Source: an uncultured Verrucomicrobiales bacterium
GTDB taxonomy: Bacteria > Verrucomicrobiota > Verrucomicrobiia > Limisphaerales > JAYPXF01
Length of the DNA stretch: 38,862 bases
NCBI GenBank assembly: GCA_937893495.1
Contig: CALBIE010000779.1
Coordinates: 1 to 38,862, forward strand
Direction of reading: 5' to 3'
Below, one piece after another: positions 1 to 8,069 of this stretch. The position numbers and the translations under genes are program-made. Each line of letters begins with the position of its first letter. Position 1 is the stretch's first letter. Below the pieces are notes generated by a model. It saw only the letters and a program-made list of their open reading frames with translations. It did not search any database and had not been told where the DNA came from.

Positions 1-1772
1 GCAACGCTTATTCCCGGTGGCACAATGGCTGATGCGAGATCGAGGGTGGCGAATTCATGAGTGTTCCCCGGCTTCTCGGAATAGACTTGGCGGCCTCCGG
101 GGAAAAGGACATCGGGTTTGGTGGAGCCCTTTAAACCGCATCCCAATGCGCTCACGGGGCTTGGCATCGTTTCCGACGTGATCAGGTCGATACGGTCGGG
201 AATATTTCCGGCTGGTCCGGCGTCTTCGTGTGCCGCCCCGACGGTGACCGCGTTGATGGCATCCGCAGGCGCAAGAATTCTCCTCAGCCTCAAATTCAGA
301 TATAGGGCTCGGAACAGTTCCCGTTCACGATCTTCCGGCAAGAGGTTGCGGAGTTCTGCTCGGGGCACGTTCAGCGTGATCGAACCTGTGTAGTTTCCCG
401 CACTGACACAGAACAGGACGTTGTATTTTACTGACAGCCAATCCAGGAGCCGCCCCCATGCGCTTACTGATGCATGAAACGGTTGCAAAGCGTCGCCGAT
501 TGAGAAGTTGACGACCTTTACGTGCGGGGCCGTCGCCGGGGTGTCGCCATCGCCTTCGAACATGCGCCGAACGCATCGATATGTGAGATCAAGAGAGTTC
601 TTGTAAAACGGGATTCGTTCCGTCGACGAGCCATCCCAACTTCGCCGATCCGGGCGCAGGAGTGGTCGGACATAAAGAGGACGCGGCAACGGACGCCCGG
701 GTGCGTTAAGATCGCCATGCACGATTATCGAGGCCATCGCCGTACCATGGTTTCTCTCCCTGGCGAGATAGTCCGCCGCGAAGTCATCGGGATCGTCGAC
801 AACCAGCCGATCAGTCAATTGCGAGTGATTCTCCAATGGCAGGCCATCGAGCAACGCCACCGTGGGTTCGCCAGCCGGCAAAGGCCTCGATGTGGATTCC
901 GGGCCCGGCTGCACCTCGCTCAAATCTTCCAACGGGACAGAAGTTTGGCCGGATGGTCGGAAGAACATGACTGAGTTTTCTCCCAACAAGCTTGAACCAT
1001 GATTCGCAACCAGAGTTCGTACCTGCGATTCCGGTAGATTGACCATTAGCGAATGGTAGCGAATAGGTTCGATCTCAGCGACCGAGGTTATCTGGCCGCC
1101 CATTCCGGTAATAATCTGACGCACGCGGTCGACTGATTCAGTCCGCTGGCTCACCGTTTCTCGATACCACAATTCGACTTCGAACGGAATGGGTTCGACG
1201 GAATTGTAGCCCGCGATCTCATTCCATTGGTCAACGACGCCCGTATCTAGCAGGCGATCTTCGACGGACCAGGTGCGGAGATCGTATAGCTGTCCAAACA
1301 ACCGGTAGAATGGCGCGAAACCGCGTGGTGCCCCGTCACCACGACTGTACATTCCCCAGAGCCGTAGCATCTGGGCGAGCGCCCGCTGATTGCTCATTGC
1401 CAGAAAGACCCTTCCGGTCAACGACTTGCTCGCGTCTTTAGAATCATGAAAATCCCCGTCCGGATCGATATGATCCACATCCCACTCTGCCAGGTATTCG
1501 AACCCAGGGATACGTTTGGCCGCTTTCAAGAAGTCAGCGATGGCACCAACCGTTTCAAAGACGACGACCTCTTCCGGCACATGTCCGGCGGCCGATATCT
1601 GAAGCTCGGCTTGGCGCTTGGCAAATATCGCTTTCAATGATTTGAAGCTTGGCTCCAAGCGTTCCACTTGCCGGTCGCGAGTGGGGTATTCGTTGTTGCC
1701 GCCCCCTCTTGGCGATCCGCCGGGGCGAACTCTGGCCGGCGTGGGCAACACGAGCAGTGGTCTATCGGACAT
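1..1772 (-). CDS. ietS: Subtilisin-like serine protease IetS, 3' end cut by window edge
   Basis: Reading the minus strand from the ATG at 1772-1770 gives an open frame of 590 codons that runs off the left edge without a stop. The N-terminal 300 residues are an unrecognised domain. A subtilase (S8) core follows: Asp309 in VALLDG, His342 in NHGTAM and the oxyanion Asn460 in VSAGNY. The catalytic Ser should lie beyond the edge, so activity cannot be confirmed here. The start overlaps the stop of the upstream AAA+ ATPase by one base (TAATG), which indicates translational coupling. This pair, ATPase first and subtilase second, is the arrangement of ietAS, known as a plasmid-stability locus and as an antiviral system. 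No signal peptide is visible, so a cytoplasmic location is expected. The family call is firm; the role as defence is inferred from the pairing. Confidence 0.85.
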   Translation of the reverse strand, partial: MSDRPLLVLPTPARVRPGGSPRGGGNNEYPTRDRQVERLEPSFKSLKAIFAKRQAELQISAAGHVPEEVVVFETVGAIADFLKAAKRIPGFEYLAEWDVDHIDPDGDFHDSKDASKSLTGRVFLAMSNQRALAQMLRLWGMYSRGDGAPRGFAPFYRLFGQLYDLRTWSVEDRLLDTGVVDQWNEIAGYNSVEPIPFEVELWYRETVSQRTESVDRVRQIITGMGGQITSVAEIEPIRYHSLMVNLPESQVRTLVANHGSSLLGENSVMFFRPSGQTSVPLEDLSEVQPGPESTSRPLPAGEPTVALLDGLPLENHSQLTDRLVVDDPDDFAADYLARERNHGTAMASIIVHGDLNAPGRPLPRPLYVRPLLRPDRRSWDGSSTERIPFYKNSLDLTYRCVRRMFEGDGDTPATAPHVKVVNFSIGDALQPFHASVSAWGRLLDWLSVKYNVLFCVSAGNYTGSITLNVPRAELRNLLPEDRERELFRALYLNLRLRRILAPADAINAVTVGAAHEDAGPAGNIPDRIDLITSETMPSPVSALGCGLKGSTKPDVLFPGGRQVYSEKPGNTHEFATLDLASAIVPPGISV

Positions 1773-2743
1773 TATTTCGTACGCGCCCGAGACCGGGCTT
1801 TCCACTGCGAAATCCGAGATTTTAGAATCATCGCAGCTTCCTTGTTGTCGTGTGCCAGAACCATCCGCCGGATCACATCCAGAACGAACTCCTCAAGTTC
1901 GGCAAAACTTTCGAATTTTAACTGTTCGGCAATGCTCTTCGCCGACACTCCAGACGGAAACTTCCACTTCGCTTTGGCCATCTGCATCCATTTGGCTGTC
2001 TGAGTCGGAGTTGGCCTCGGCAGTTCCAACCTGAGTTGGAATCGTCGCCAAACCGCCCGATCTAAAAGTTCCTGATGGTTGGTAGCTGCCACGACCACCA
2101 CGTAACTCGGAAGTCGGTCAATCTGCAGAAGCAGCGAGCTCACGACTCGTTTGATTTCTCCGGTGTCATGAACGTCTCCGCGCTCTTTCCCGAGGGTATC
2201 AAATTCGTCGAAAAACAGAACGCACGGGCGATTGACAGCATAGTCGAACAACTTTTGAAGCCGAGTCGCTGTTTCTCCGAGGTAACTTCCGACAAGACTT
2301 TCGTACCGGACTGATAAGAGGGAAACGCCCAAGCCCTTGGCAATCGCTTCGGCAAGGCACGTCTTACCATTTCCTGGAGGGCCGATCAACAGGACCCGGT
2401 TTCGAGGTTCGAGACTATGTGACCGAAGAATATCGGCCCGATGTTGCTCCTCGATAAGCTCCAAGCAGGCAGCGGAAGTCGGCGAGGCCAGGATAAGATC
2501 ATCAATGCTGCGACCGGGTATCTGCTCGTGGAACAGCGCCGAATGAAATCCATTGACTGATTGCGGCACATGGGGAGTGCTTTCGCCGTTCTTGGTGAAC
2601 GCTTTTTCGAGCTGTAACGCGAGCACATTGTGTTGCTTGCCCCGCTCCTCCGCGATGATGGCGTCGACGGTACGCTGGAAAAGGCTGTGGTCGCCTCTGG
2701 ACCCAGCCTTCACCAAGTTTATCAACAAGTCTGATCGCGCCAT
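1772..2743 (-). CDS. ietA: AAA+ ATPase IetA
   Basis: 323 residues with one AAA+ module of the FtsH/Vps4-like type. Walker A is GPPGNGKT (121-128), Walker B is VLFFDEFD (175-182), sensor 1 is at AATN (219-222) and an arginine-finger candidate sits in WRRF (232-235). The first 110 residues are a helical region typical of the partner-binding part of such ATPases. No membrane segment or signal peptide is seen. The gene is the first of a two-gene minus-strand operon with the subtilase, sharing the TAATG junction. In IetAS the ATPase is thought to control or deliver targets to the protease; the mechanism is not established. The start is the ATG at 2743; the ribosome-binding site upstream is weak. 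All catalytic motifs look intact. Confidence 0.88.
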   Translation of the reverse strand: MARSDLLINLVKAGSRGDHSLFQRTVDAIIAEERGKQHNVLALQLEKAFTKNGESTPHVPQSVNGFHSALFHEQIPGRSIDDLILASPTSAACLELIEEQHRADILRSHSLEPRNRVLLIGPPGNGKTCLAEAIAKGLGVSLLSVRYESLVGSYLGETATRLQKLFDYAVNRPCVLFFDEFDTLGKERGDVHDTGEIKRVVSSLLLQIDRLPSYVVVVAATNHQELLDRAVWRRFQLRLELPRPTPTQTAKWMQMAKAKWKFPSGVSAKSIAEQLKFESFAELEEFVLDVIRRMVLAHDNKEAAMILKSRISQWKARSRARTK

Positions 2744-2940
2744 CTCTGTTCAGTCCAAGAGCGTAGTCTCGCTTGGAAAGCCTCTCAAATCCTTTCTTGA
2801 AGTGTAAGGCATATTTCGGGGTCAGTTTTCACTCCAGTCTTTCCGAAAACAGTTCAGATTTTCGTAACATATTCAGGAAGGAGGTGAGGCTTCGTCACTC
2901 GCCCTGGCTGGGAAATGACGGAGTATTTCCTTCCGGACGG

Positions 2941-3280
2941 TCAACGTCTTCGGGCCAACGCATCGGTTTCCTCCATCGTGAAGCGGGTGTTCATCACGGA
3001 ATGCTTCTCGGGGCCCGCAGCATAATTGAGGTATGTCGTCGCGTAGATTGTGCCGTCTGGCAGGAGTTCGAGGCCGGAGTAGCCGCAGCCCGTATTGCCT
3101 CGTCCCGGTTTGTTTGACTCGTTGCGCAGCATTTTGTGTAAGAGCTTGATGCGGGAGTCGCCCCGCTTGCCTTCGAGGATGTCCTTGAAGCGTCCCACCC
3201 AGGCGACGTTCGCGGTGTCAGTCATCAATTCTCTACGGTCGGATGGGAGTCTATGGCTCGAGGTTGATTGACTACGGAAT
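2941..3280 (-). pseudogene. C-terminal remnant of a sialidase-like (BNR repeat) protein
   Basis: About 110 residues on the minus strand resemble the C-terminal end of exo-alpha-sialidase family proteins: the run MTDTANVAWVG, then GYSGLELLPDGTIYATTY, then a closing GPEKHSV...RFT segment, ending in a TGA at 2943-2941. The N-terminal propeller blades and catalytic Arg/Asp residues are missing. Immediately upstream, at 3278-3302, the frame enters a dispersed repeat, and beyond it the frame (to 3384) has no recognisable homology. I take this as a gene truncated by repeat insertion or deletion. An in-frame ATG at 3225 exists, but a 94-residue fragment would have no active site. Assignment rests on recognising the terminal motif only. 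Confidence 0.55.
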
Positions 3281-3302
3281 CCTTCGACGAACTCAGGACA
3301 GG
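3278..3302. repeat. Dispersed repeat with core CCTTCGACGAACTCAGGACA
   Basis: The core at 3281-3300 belongs to a short repeat seen in many unrelated bacterial genomes, often recognised in translation as a CPEFVEG-like peptide. It lies exactly where the sialidase-like homology ends, so it marks the break point. A single copy was noticed in this window. Confidence 0.5.
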
Positions 3303-3608
3303 AACGCGGAAGGGGAATGCACAAATCCACCCGCGCAAGATTCCCTGGATCATTACACCCCCTGACGGGCTCACACCTCCTCACAATCGGGATTATCGCC
3401 CGCCGTTGCTTCTGCCATCCCTTAGTGAGCCGTTCTGCTCGGTTTTTTCAGAGCCGTTCAAGTTTTTTGCAATCCCCTGAGTCGAAGAGACCACCACGCG
3501 ACAAATGACGACAATTTAGTCTTTTCGTTTTCATTGCTTTGGTGCGGGTGCAAAACCTCCTCATTGCTTCGCCTGAACCCGATCGGAAATTTGATCCGAG
3601 ATCGGCGG
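3303..3608. other. Gene-free gap between sialidase remnant and DUF2145 unit
   Basis: No convincing coding frame, RNA gene or repeat family was seen. The stretch is relatively AT-rich compared with its surroundings, with several T runs near 3450-3540. Confidence 0.4.
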
Positions 3609-3827
3609 TTAGCAAGACGGAAACTGCCGGTTCAGAAATGCTCGCTCAACCGTGCGTCCGTCTCCGTCCGTCATAATGATTTCGCCCCGTTCATCCCATA
3701 GTGTCCGCGTGTCCACTAGGTAGTCGATTGCGTGTTCGAGTTTGGGCACTCGCGACTGAAAACCCCGAATCCGCTCCACCGGAAAGATTAAGCAGCCCAA
3801 CCGATTGACCTGCGGGTTGACGTTCAA
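3609..3827 (-). CDS. Small hypothetical protein coupled to DUF2145 gene
   Basis: A 72-residue frame starts with TTG at 3827-3825 and overlaps the TGA of the DUF2145 gene by two bases, so it would be read by reinitiation. It contains one probable helical stretch around residues 20-40 and ends in Cys. I recognise no domain and no signal peptide. The overlap and co-orientation suggest a third member of the unit, but the TTG start and short length leave real doubt. It may be only a chance open frame. Confidence 0.4.
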   Translation of the reverse strand: MNVNPQVNRLGCLIFPVERIRGFQSRVPKLEHAIDYLVDTRTLWDERGEIIMTDGDGRTVERAFLNRQFPSC

Positions 3828-4636
3828 TTGACCGAAAGGGTAAAGGAGTTTTTCACGAGACCGTTTGATTCGAGAAATGATTTCAGCGAATTGTAGGAAG
3901 CGGTTTGCAATCCGGATGGGTCCATGTCTTTGCGGCTGATGTCGGCTACAAACGCGGTCCCAATCGACTTGAACAACCCGAGGCGCACGTGAGTGGGCCG
4001 GTAGTAGGCATGGATGTTTTCGTAGATTCGCGCTCGGTCATCGGTTTGGTAGATCGCGGCAAAGCAGACCTTGACCGCGTGCGTCACGCAGTTGTCGTAG
4101 CGATCGACCCACGGGTTGGTGAGCAGGTTGTAGTCGGGATTGTGAACGGTCTGGTAGGCCGGCGAACGGATGACTTTGAGGAGGCGCCGCTGGAGTTCTT
4201 CGGTCGGCACGCAGACCGCGACGTCGGACTCCATGACCCCAGCCACAAAGTCGTACGTGAAATCCTGCGCGAGGTAGCTGCGATCATTGCGCCCCTGGTC
4301 GCCCTGGTAGAGATTGTAAACCGTATAGGTGTAGGAGACGTTGCCCTCAGGCGTGCGCACCGGTTCGAACACTGCGAATGCCACGTGGGTGTAGCTGAAT
4401 CCCTTGGGCAATTCCGCGCGAGGCCGACCCGATCGAGCAATGATCGCCACGTTGACTTTTTCCTTGTCGAGGCGGTCGTTGATCCGCTGGGAGAAACTGC
4501 GAATGGAAGCTTCACCGTATTTTTCTGAACCACATTTGCTCACTGCACTGCCTCCGGCCATGGCTGAGCCCGAGAGAAAACCCAGGGCGACAAGGATGAG
4601 CGCCGAGACGTGCTGGCAATGGAGAATCGTTTTCAT
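3824..4636 (-). CDS. Secreted DUF2145 family protein
   Basis: 270 residues from the ATG at 4636-4634. It opens with a clear Sec signal peptide (MKTILH..., hydrophobic core, AMA cleavage region near residue 24), so the product is exported. The body matches DUF2145, a family with a papain-like fold suspected from its conserved Cys and His; here DNCVTHAVKVCFA holds Cys and His close together, and HVAFAV lies near the N-terminus. The function of DUF2145 is unknown. An alternative ATG six codons upstream (4654) overlaps the TGA of the preceding gene as ATGA; I prefer 4636 because it starts the signal peptide and has AAGG a suitable distance upstream. The gene is the middle of a three-gene minus-strand unit. 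Confidence 0.8.
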   Translation of the reverse strand: MKTILHCQHVSALILVALGFLSGSAMAGGSAVSKCGSEKYGEASIRSFSQRINDRLDKEKVNVAIIARSGRPRAELPKGFSYTHVAFAVFEPVRTPEGNVSYTYTVYNLYQGDQGRNDRSYLAQDFTYDFVAGVMESDVAVCVPTEELQRRLLKVIRSPAYQTVHNPDYNLLTNPWVDRYDNCVTHAVKVCFAAIYQTDDRARIYENIHAYYRPTHVRLGLFKSIGTAFVADISRKDMDPSGLQTASYNSLKSFLESNGLVKNSFTLSVN

Positions 4637-4650
4637 TGGAAGATTACCTT

Positions 4651-5094
4651 TCATTGATGGATTCGCTTGATTGCTTCGGCAGGTGAGAGGTCCCTGGGCC
4701 GCAGTGCGGATTTCTCCAGCCTGGGCAATCCGATATTATGGTCGAGTGCGGGGCGCGGGGCGGGATCGCCGGTGGCGGCATCCCACATGGTATTGGCGGC
4801 CTTCCTGGTCGCTTTGCCGGACTGCTTCAAAGAACCGCCAATATCCGTGCTGATGACACCACTACCAGTGGCGACCGCGCCGCTCATCCACACCGGAACG
4901 GCGACGACGCCTGAAACCAGCCTGACCGAGCCGGCCAACGAGTGACCGCCAGCGAGTAGCAACTCGTGGGGAGCGGCGGCGGAATGTTTGACGGACTCGC
5001 CCGCGTGACCGGAGGCAGTCTTTGATTGGGCGAGAGCAGGCAATGTCGTCATGGCGACGACCGCTGCAAAGGACAGGAGCGTAGTTGTTTTCAT
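4651..5094 (-). CDS. Secreted hypothetical protein upstream of DUF2145 gene
   Basis: 147 residues from the ATG at 5094-5092. The first 23 residues form a Sec signal peptide (MKTTTLLSFA... ending PALAQ). The mature part has a glycine/serine/valine-rich segment at about 50-90 that could form a weak membrane-active or packed helical hairpin, followed by a proline-rich charged tail. I recognise no named family. A longer frame reaches 5151, but the signal peptide decides the start. The stop lies within a few bases of the DUF2145 start, so the two are cotranscribed. A joint envelope role with the DUF2145 protein is inferred from this linkage alone. Confidence 0.65.
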   Translation of the reverse strand: MKTTTLLSFAAVVAMTTLPALAQSKTASGHAGESVKHSAAAPHELLLAGGHSLAGSVRLVSGVVAVPVWMSGAVATGSGVISTDIGGSLKQSGKATRKAANTMWDAATGDPAPRPALDHNIGLPRLEKSALRPRDLSPAEAIKRIHQ

Positions 5095-5433
5095 AACGGC
5101 GACAGCATCATCGACCGCGCTCGCGACCGTTAATCGATAAACCCGGGGCACTGCATCGACTCAAGCGATGGCCCACCACGGGGCCCACACCAGGCGGAAT
5201 TCAGAAACTGAAGATTGCCTGCCACTGCACCTGACGGATTTCAGGCAAATCAGCATTCTGGACTGAGCCGCCACAACCAGCCGGCTCCGGCAGACGACGA
5301 ACTGCAAGAGAACAGTGTTGAGTGATTAATCCCGCGCGTACATTCGGGCCGTGCCCCGGAAGCGGAAGCCGTGTCGGCGTAAAGAATTGCCTTCGAGGAC
5401 CCAAAGTGTTCAAAGCATTTGGTTCTACGATCC

Positions 5434-5596
5434 GGGGCGCGGAATTCATTCCGCAGAAATGTCCACCCACAGCCAGCGGTCACGCGCAGCTCCAGATCGT
5501 CGTCGCCCTTCACCATTTCGTGTGTCAGCCCCCCCATCGAAAACCACGAGAGCCAATTGGCAAATCCACGTCTCTGCGGACTGAAGTCCACGCTCC
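5434..5596 (-). repeat. 163-bp MITE-like repeat, family 1 (copy a)
   Basis: This segment aligns, reverse-complemented and without gaps by eye, along its whole 163 bp with 24876-25038. Each end carries a subterminal hairpin of seven-base arms: the + strand left end has GCGGAATTCATTCCGC, and the right end has the variant GCGGACTGAAGTCCAC. Interior blocks such as ACGTGGATTTG, TTTCGATGGG and ACACGAAATGGTG are shared. No transposase is encoded. It fills the intergenic gap between the DUF2145 unit and the LamG gene; the remaining parts of 5095-5689 show no gene. Confidence 0.8.
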
Positions 5597-5689
5597 CTTG
5601 CCAAGGCTCCGCCTGATTGACCCCGTTGGGGGAAGATGGCTGTTTTCCGGACTTGCCTGATGCCGGATTTACCGGGTAAGTGAGGCGAT

Positions 5690-6412
5690 ATGCATCTCCC
5701 CCATTTCATTCCATTGGCCCTCCTCCTAGCCCTCATGCCTGCCCAGCAAGGATTCAGTGCCGAGACAAACAAGCTGGAACCCATTCTGGCGAACCCCGGC
5801 GAAGTGCATCTCGCGATGGACTTCAACCAGGACTTCACCGTCAAAAAGGGCGACAAATATTTTCTGCTTGGCCAGGGGACGACCTGGGTGGCGAAGAACG
5901 GGATGTTGGTCGGGGCGCAGTCATCCCCCGAGTATCAGGCGAAGAAAAAGGCCCAGGGGAACGGACATCTGGGAACGGTGCCGCGGCTTCAATTGGCCAA
6001 CTCTCCCAAGGACGTCATCATCAAATACTCCTTCAAGATTGTCGGCGGCAGATTCACCAAACTGCTGCCCATGGTCGAAGCCGGACACCATCTGCGCCGG
6101 GTCTATTTCGGAACGGAAGGCAGCAAGATTCTGGTGGACCATGAGAAGACGACCATCGCCGAGAGCGACTTCGTCCTGAAGCTGGATACCTGGTATCACC
6201 TCATGATCGAGATCAAAGGCGATGAGTTTCTCGTTCGATTTCAGGATGGTCCGACTCTCTACGGGAAGCACAAAGGCGTCGGTGTGGAATTCGCCAATTA
6301 CAACATCGGCATCACCGGCACCGACAAGGGAACGGTGTACATCGACAACATGACCATCTGGAAAGCGGGTTCCCTCAAGAAGGATTGGCCGAAGACACGA
6401 CAGACCCTTTAG
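5690..6412 (+). CDS. Secreted LamG/DUF1080-like protein
   Basis: 240 residues from the ATG at 5690, with GAGG four bases upstream. Residues 1-24 are a Sec signal peptide ending FSA. The rest has the look of a concanavalin A-like beta sandwich: DFNQDFTV, LDTWYHLMIEIKGDEFLVRF and IDNMTIWKAG are the strand patterns seen in LamG and DUF1080 (3-keto-disaccharide hydrolase-like) proteins. No catalytic residues can be assigned. It leads a plus-strand run with the ThuA-like and SGNH-DUF1080 genes, so a role in binding or processing carbohydrates outside the cytoplasm is reasonable. It ends 95 bp before a family 1 repeat that separates it from the next gene. Confidence 0.7.
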   Translation: MHLPHFIPLALLLALMPAQQGFSAETNKLEPILANPGEVHLAMDFNQDFTVKKGDKYFLLGQGTTWVAKNGMLVGAQSSPEYQAKKKAQGNGHLGTVPRLQLANSPKDVIIKYSFKIVGGRFTKLLPMVEAGHHLRRVYFGTEGSKILVDHEKTTIAESDFVLKLDTWYHLMIEIKGDEFLVRFQDGPTLYGKHKGVGVEFANYNIGITGTDKGTVYIDNMTIWKAGSLKKDWPKTRQTL

Positions 6413-6506
6413 CCCGGTGATTGGAGCGGATCGCGGACGGGGCAGATCGTCGGCGAGGGTTTCCCACCCACCGCCAACGGGCGCATTCGGGCAAAGCCCC
6501 CGAAAT

Positions 6507-6618
6507 GGGAGCGCGCCCAGAATTCAGTCCGCAGAGGCGTTGCAGCACAGAAATCTTCCGTATATCGGTGACGATGGTTGCAAGTGGACATTTCTGCGGC
6601 GTAAACGCCGCGCGCCGG
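6507..6618. repeat. Short MITE-like repeat, family 1 (copy b)
   Basis: About 110 bp bounded by the same kind of ends as copies a and d, but with a shorter interior. The right end has the hairpin GCGGCGTAAACGCCGC, with arms of seven that differ from the GCGGAATTCATTCCGC version at paired positions. Outside the hairpins, a further inverted pair is visible: GCATTCGGGC...CCCCCG near 6483 and its counterpart near 6617-6636. A related CATTCGGGCCGTGCCCCGG also lies near 5342, beside copy a. Confidence 0.7.
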
Positions 6619-6886
6619 GGGCACGACCCGAATGCACCCGCCGGCATCGCGGTCAGACTTTTCGAGTTTCAATTCTCCGGTTTTCGATTCTCAATACCCC
6701 CGTCATGCCAAACGCTATTCCACCCTGCCTCGTTCGCCCGCTGTGCCGACTTTCCATGAACCTTCCGGATTTTGACAAAAGAATGGGGACAAAGGAATGG
6801 GTGGGAAATAATTCCCTTGTCACTATTCCCTTGTCTTTCGGTTCAAGGCCCGTGAGCAGGTCAAAATGGAACAGGAAACTCGCCAT

Positions 6887-6994
6887 GAACCAGGACGCCC
6901 CCTCACCCCGTCCGACTCGGCTGAGCTCGTCGCAGGCCTCTCCCCCGATGGGGGAGAGGGTGCCCGGAGGGCGGGAGAGGGGGCGTCCTGGTTC
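6887..6994. repeat. Inverted repeat element, family 3 (CCCTCACCCC type)
   Basis: 108 bp with perfect 18-bp terminal inverted repeats: GAACCAGGACGCCCCCTC at 6887-6904 and its complement at 6977-6994. An inner hairpin is formed by CTCTCCCCCGATGGGGGAGAG. It abuts the ThuA-like gene, so that gene's start region was partly laid down by the repeat. Related copies lie at 11521-11603 and 33934-34086. Confidence 0.85.
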
Positions 6995-6998
6995 ACTG

Positions 6999-8069
6999 TT
7001 GCGTTGCGCGAATCGAAAATCGTGGAAACTCCTCATGCTCGCCGCCCTGGCCTGCCTGCCAATCCTCGCGCCCGGCGCATCTCCGACACCCGGGCTGGTT
7101 CTCGAAGGCGGTGAGGGGCTCGGCAAGGGGCAGCATATTGTCTTTGTGACCGGTGAGGAATATTACCGGTCGGAAGAGGGTATGAGCATGTTTGCAAGGA
7201 ATCTATCCCGCCATCACGGATTCAAATGCACGGTGCTTTTTGCGACTGACCCCACGACTGGCTTCATCAATCCCAATCAGGCTCGGAACATCCCGGGCTT
7301 GGCAGCGCTCGACAGCGCGGATCTGATGGTGATCTTCGCCCGTTTTCGGGAATTGCCCGACGCGGACATGAAGCACATCGCCGACTACGTCAACGCCGGC
7401 AAACCGGTGTTCGGCATCCGCAACGCCACGCACGCGTTTCGTTACGCGGCGGACAGCACCAGCCCGTACAAGAACTGGAGTTTCCGCAGCAAGGAATGGC
7501 CGGGCGGATTCGGCCAGCAGATCCTCGGCGACACCTGGGTGGCTCACTATGGCAAGTTTCAGAAGGAATCCACACTGGCGCACGTAAACAAGGCCCATCG
7601 GAATCATCCCGTTCTGCGCGGTGTCGCCAATACGCTTGTCGTTCATACTGACGTCAATTCGGTCAACCGGTTGACGCCGAAAGACACCGTGCTCTTTCAC
7701 GGACAGGTGCTGTCCGGTCTCAAGCCGACTGATCCACCCGTCACTGATCATCGCAAAGACGTCCGCATGCCGTGGGCGTGGTTCCGGAATTACACGGCCC
7801 CCTCCGGCGCAAAGGGTCGTTCTTTCACCACGACGGCTGGAGCGTCACTGGATTTCATCAATGAAGATTTGCGACGTCTGATGATGAATGCGATGCTCTC
7901 ATTGACCGGTCATGAGCAGGAGATTCCCGAGAAGACGAATGTCGACTTCGTCGATCCCTTTCACCCCAAACCCACCGGCGCGCTCTCCGATGCCGCCTGG
8001 GGCGCGGCTAAACTGACACCTGCAAGCTTCAGTTCCTCGGCAGCCAATCGCCATCACACCCAACCATGA
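6999..8069 (+). CDS. Secreted ThuA-like (trehalose utilisation type) protein
   Basis: About 356 residues. The body is a ThuA domain, a class I glutamine-amidotransferase-like fold found beside DUF1080 genes in this phylum: [45 protein letters not shown] and [14 protein letters not shown] are its usual blocks. A signal peptide is present around [17 protein letters not shown]. The start is uncertain: TTG at 6999 keeps the basic n-region, whereas the ATG at 7035 lacks one. The open frame continues upstream to 6417 but only through repeats, so I exclude that part. The stop TGA overlaps the next gene's ATG (ATGA at 8066-8069), so the two are coupled. The substrate is unknown; a role in keto-sugar or disaccharide breakdown is inferred from neighbours. 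Confidence 0.75.
   Translation: MRCANRKSWKLLMLAALACLPILAPGASPTPGLVLEGGEGLGKGQHIVFVTGEEYYRSEEGMSMFARNLSRHHGFKCTVLFATDPTTGFINPNQARNIPGLAALDSADLMVIFARFRELPDADMKHIADYVNAGKPVFGIRNATHAFRYAADSTSPYKNWSFRSKEWPGGFGQQILGDTWVAHYGKFQKESTLAHVNKAHRNHPVLRGVANTLVVHTDVNSVNRLTPKDTVLFHGQVLSGLKPTDPPVTDHRKDVRMPWAWFRNYTAPSGAKGRSFTTTAGASLDFINEDLRRLMMNAMLSLTGHEQEIPEKTNVDFVDPFHPKPTGALSDAAWGAAKLTPASFSSSAANRHHTQP

Noticed and set aside
6417-6998. N-terminal extension of the ThuA-like protein
   Set aside because: The frame is open but consists of repeat DNA (families 1 and 3); the signal peptide begins at about 6999-7035.
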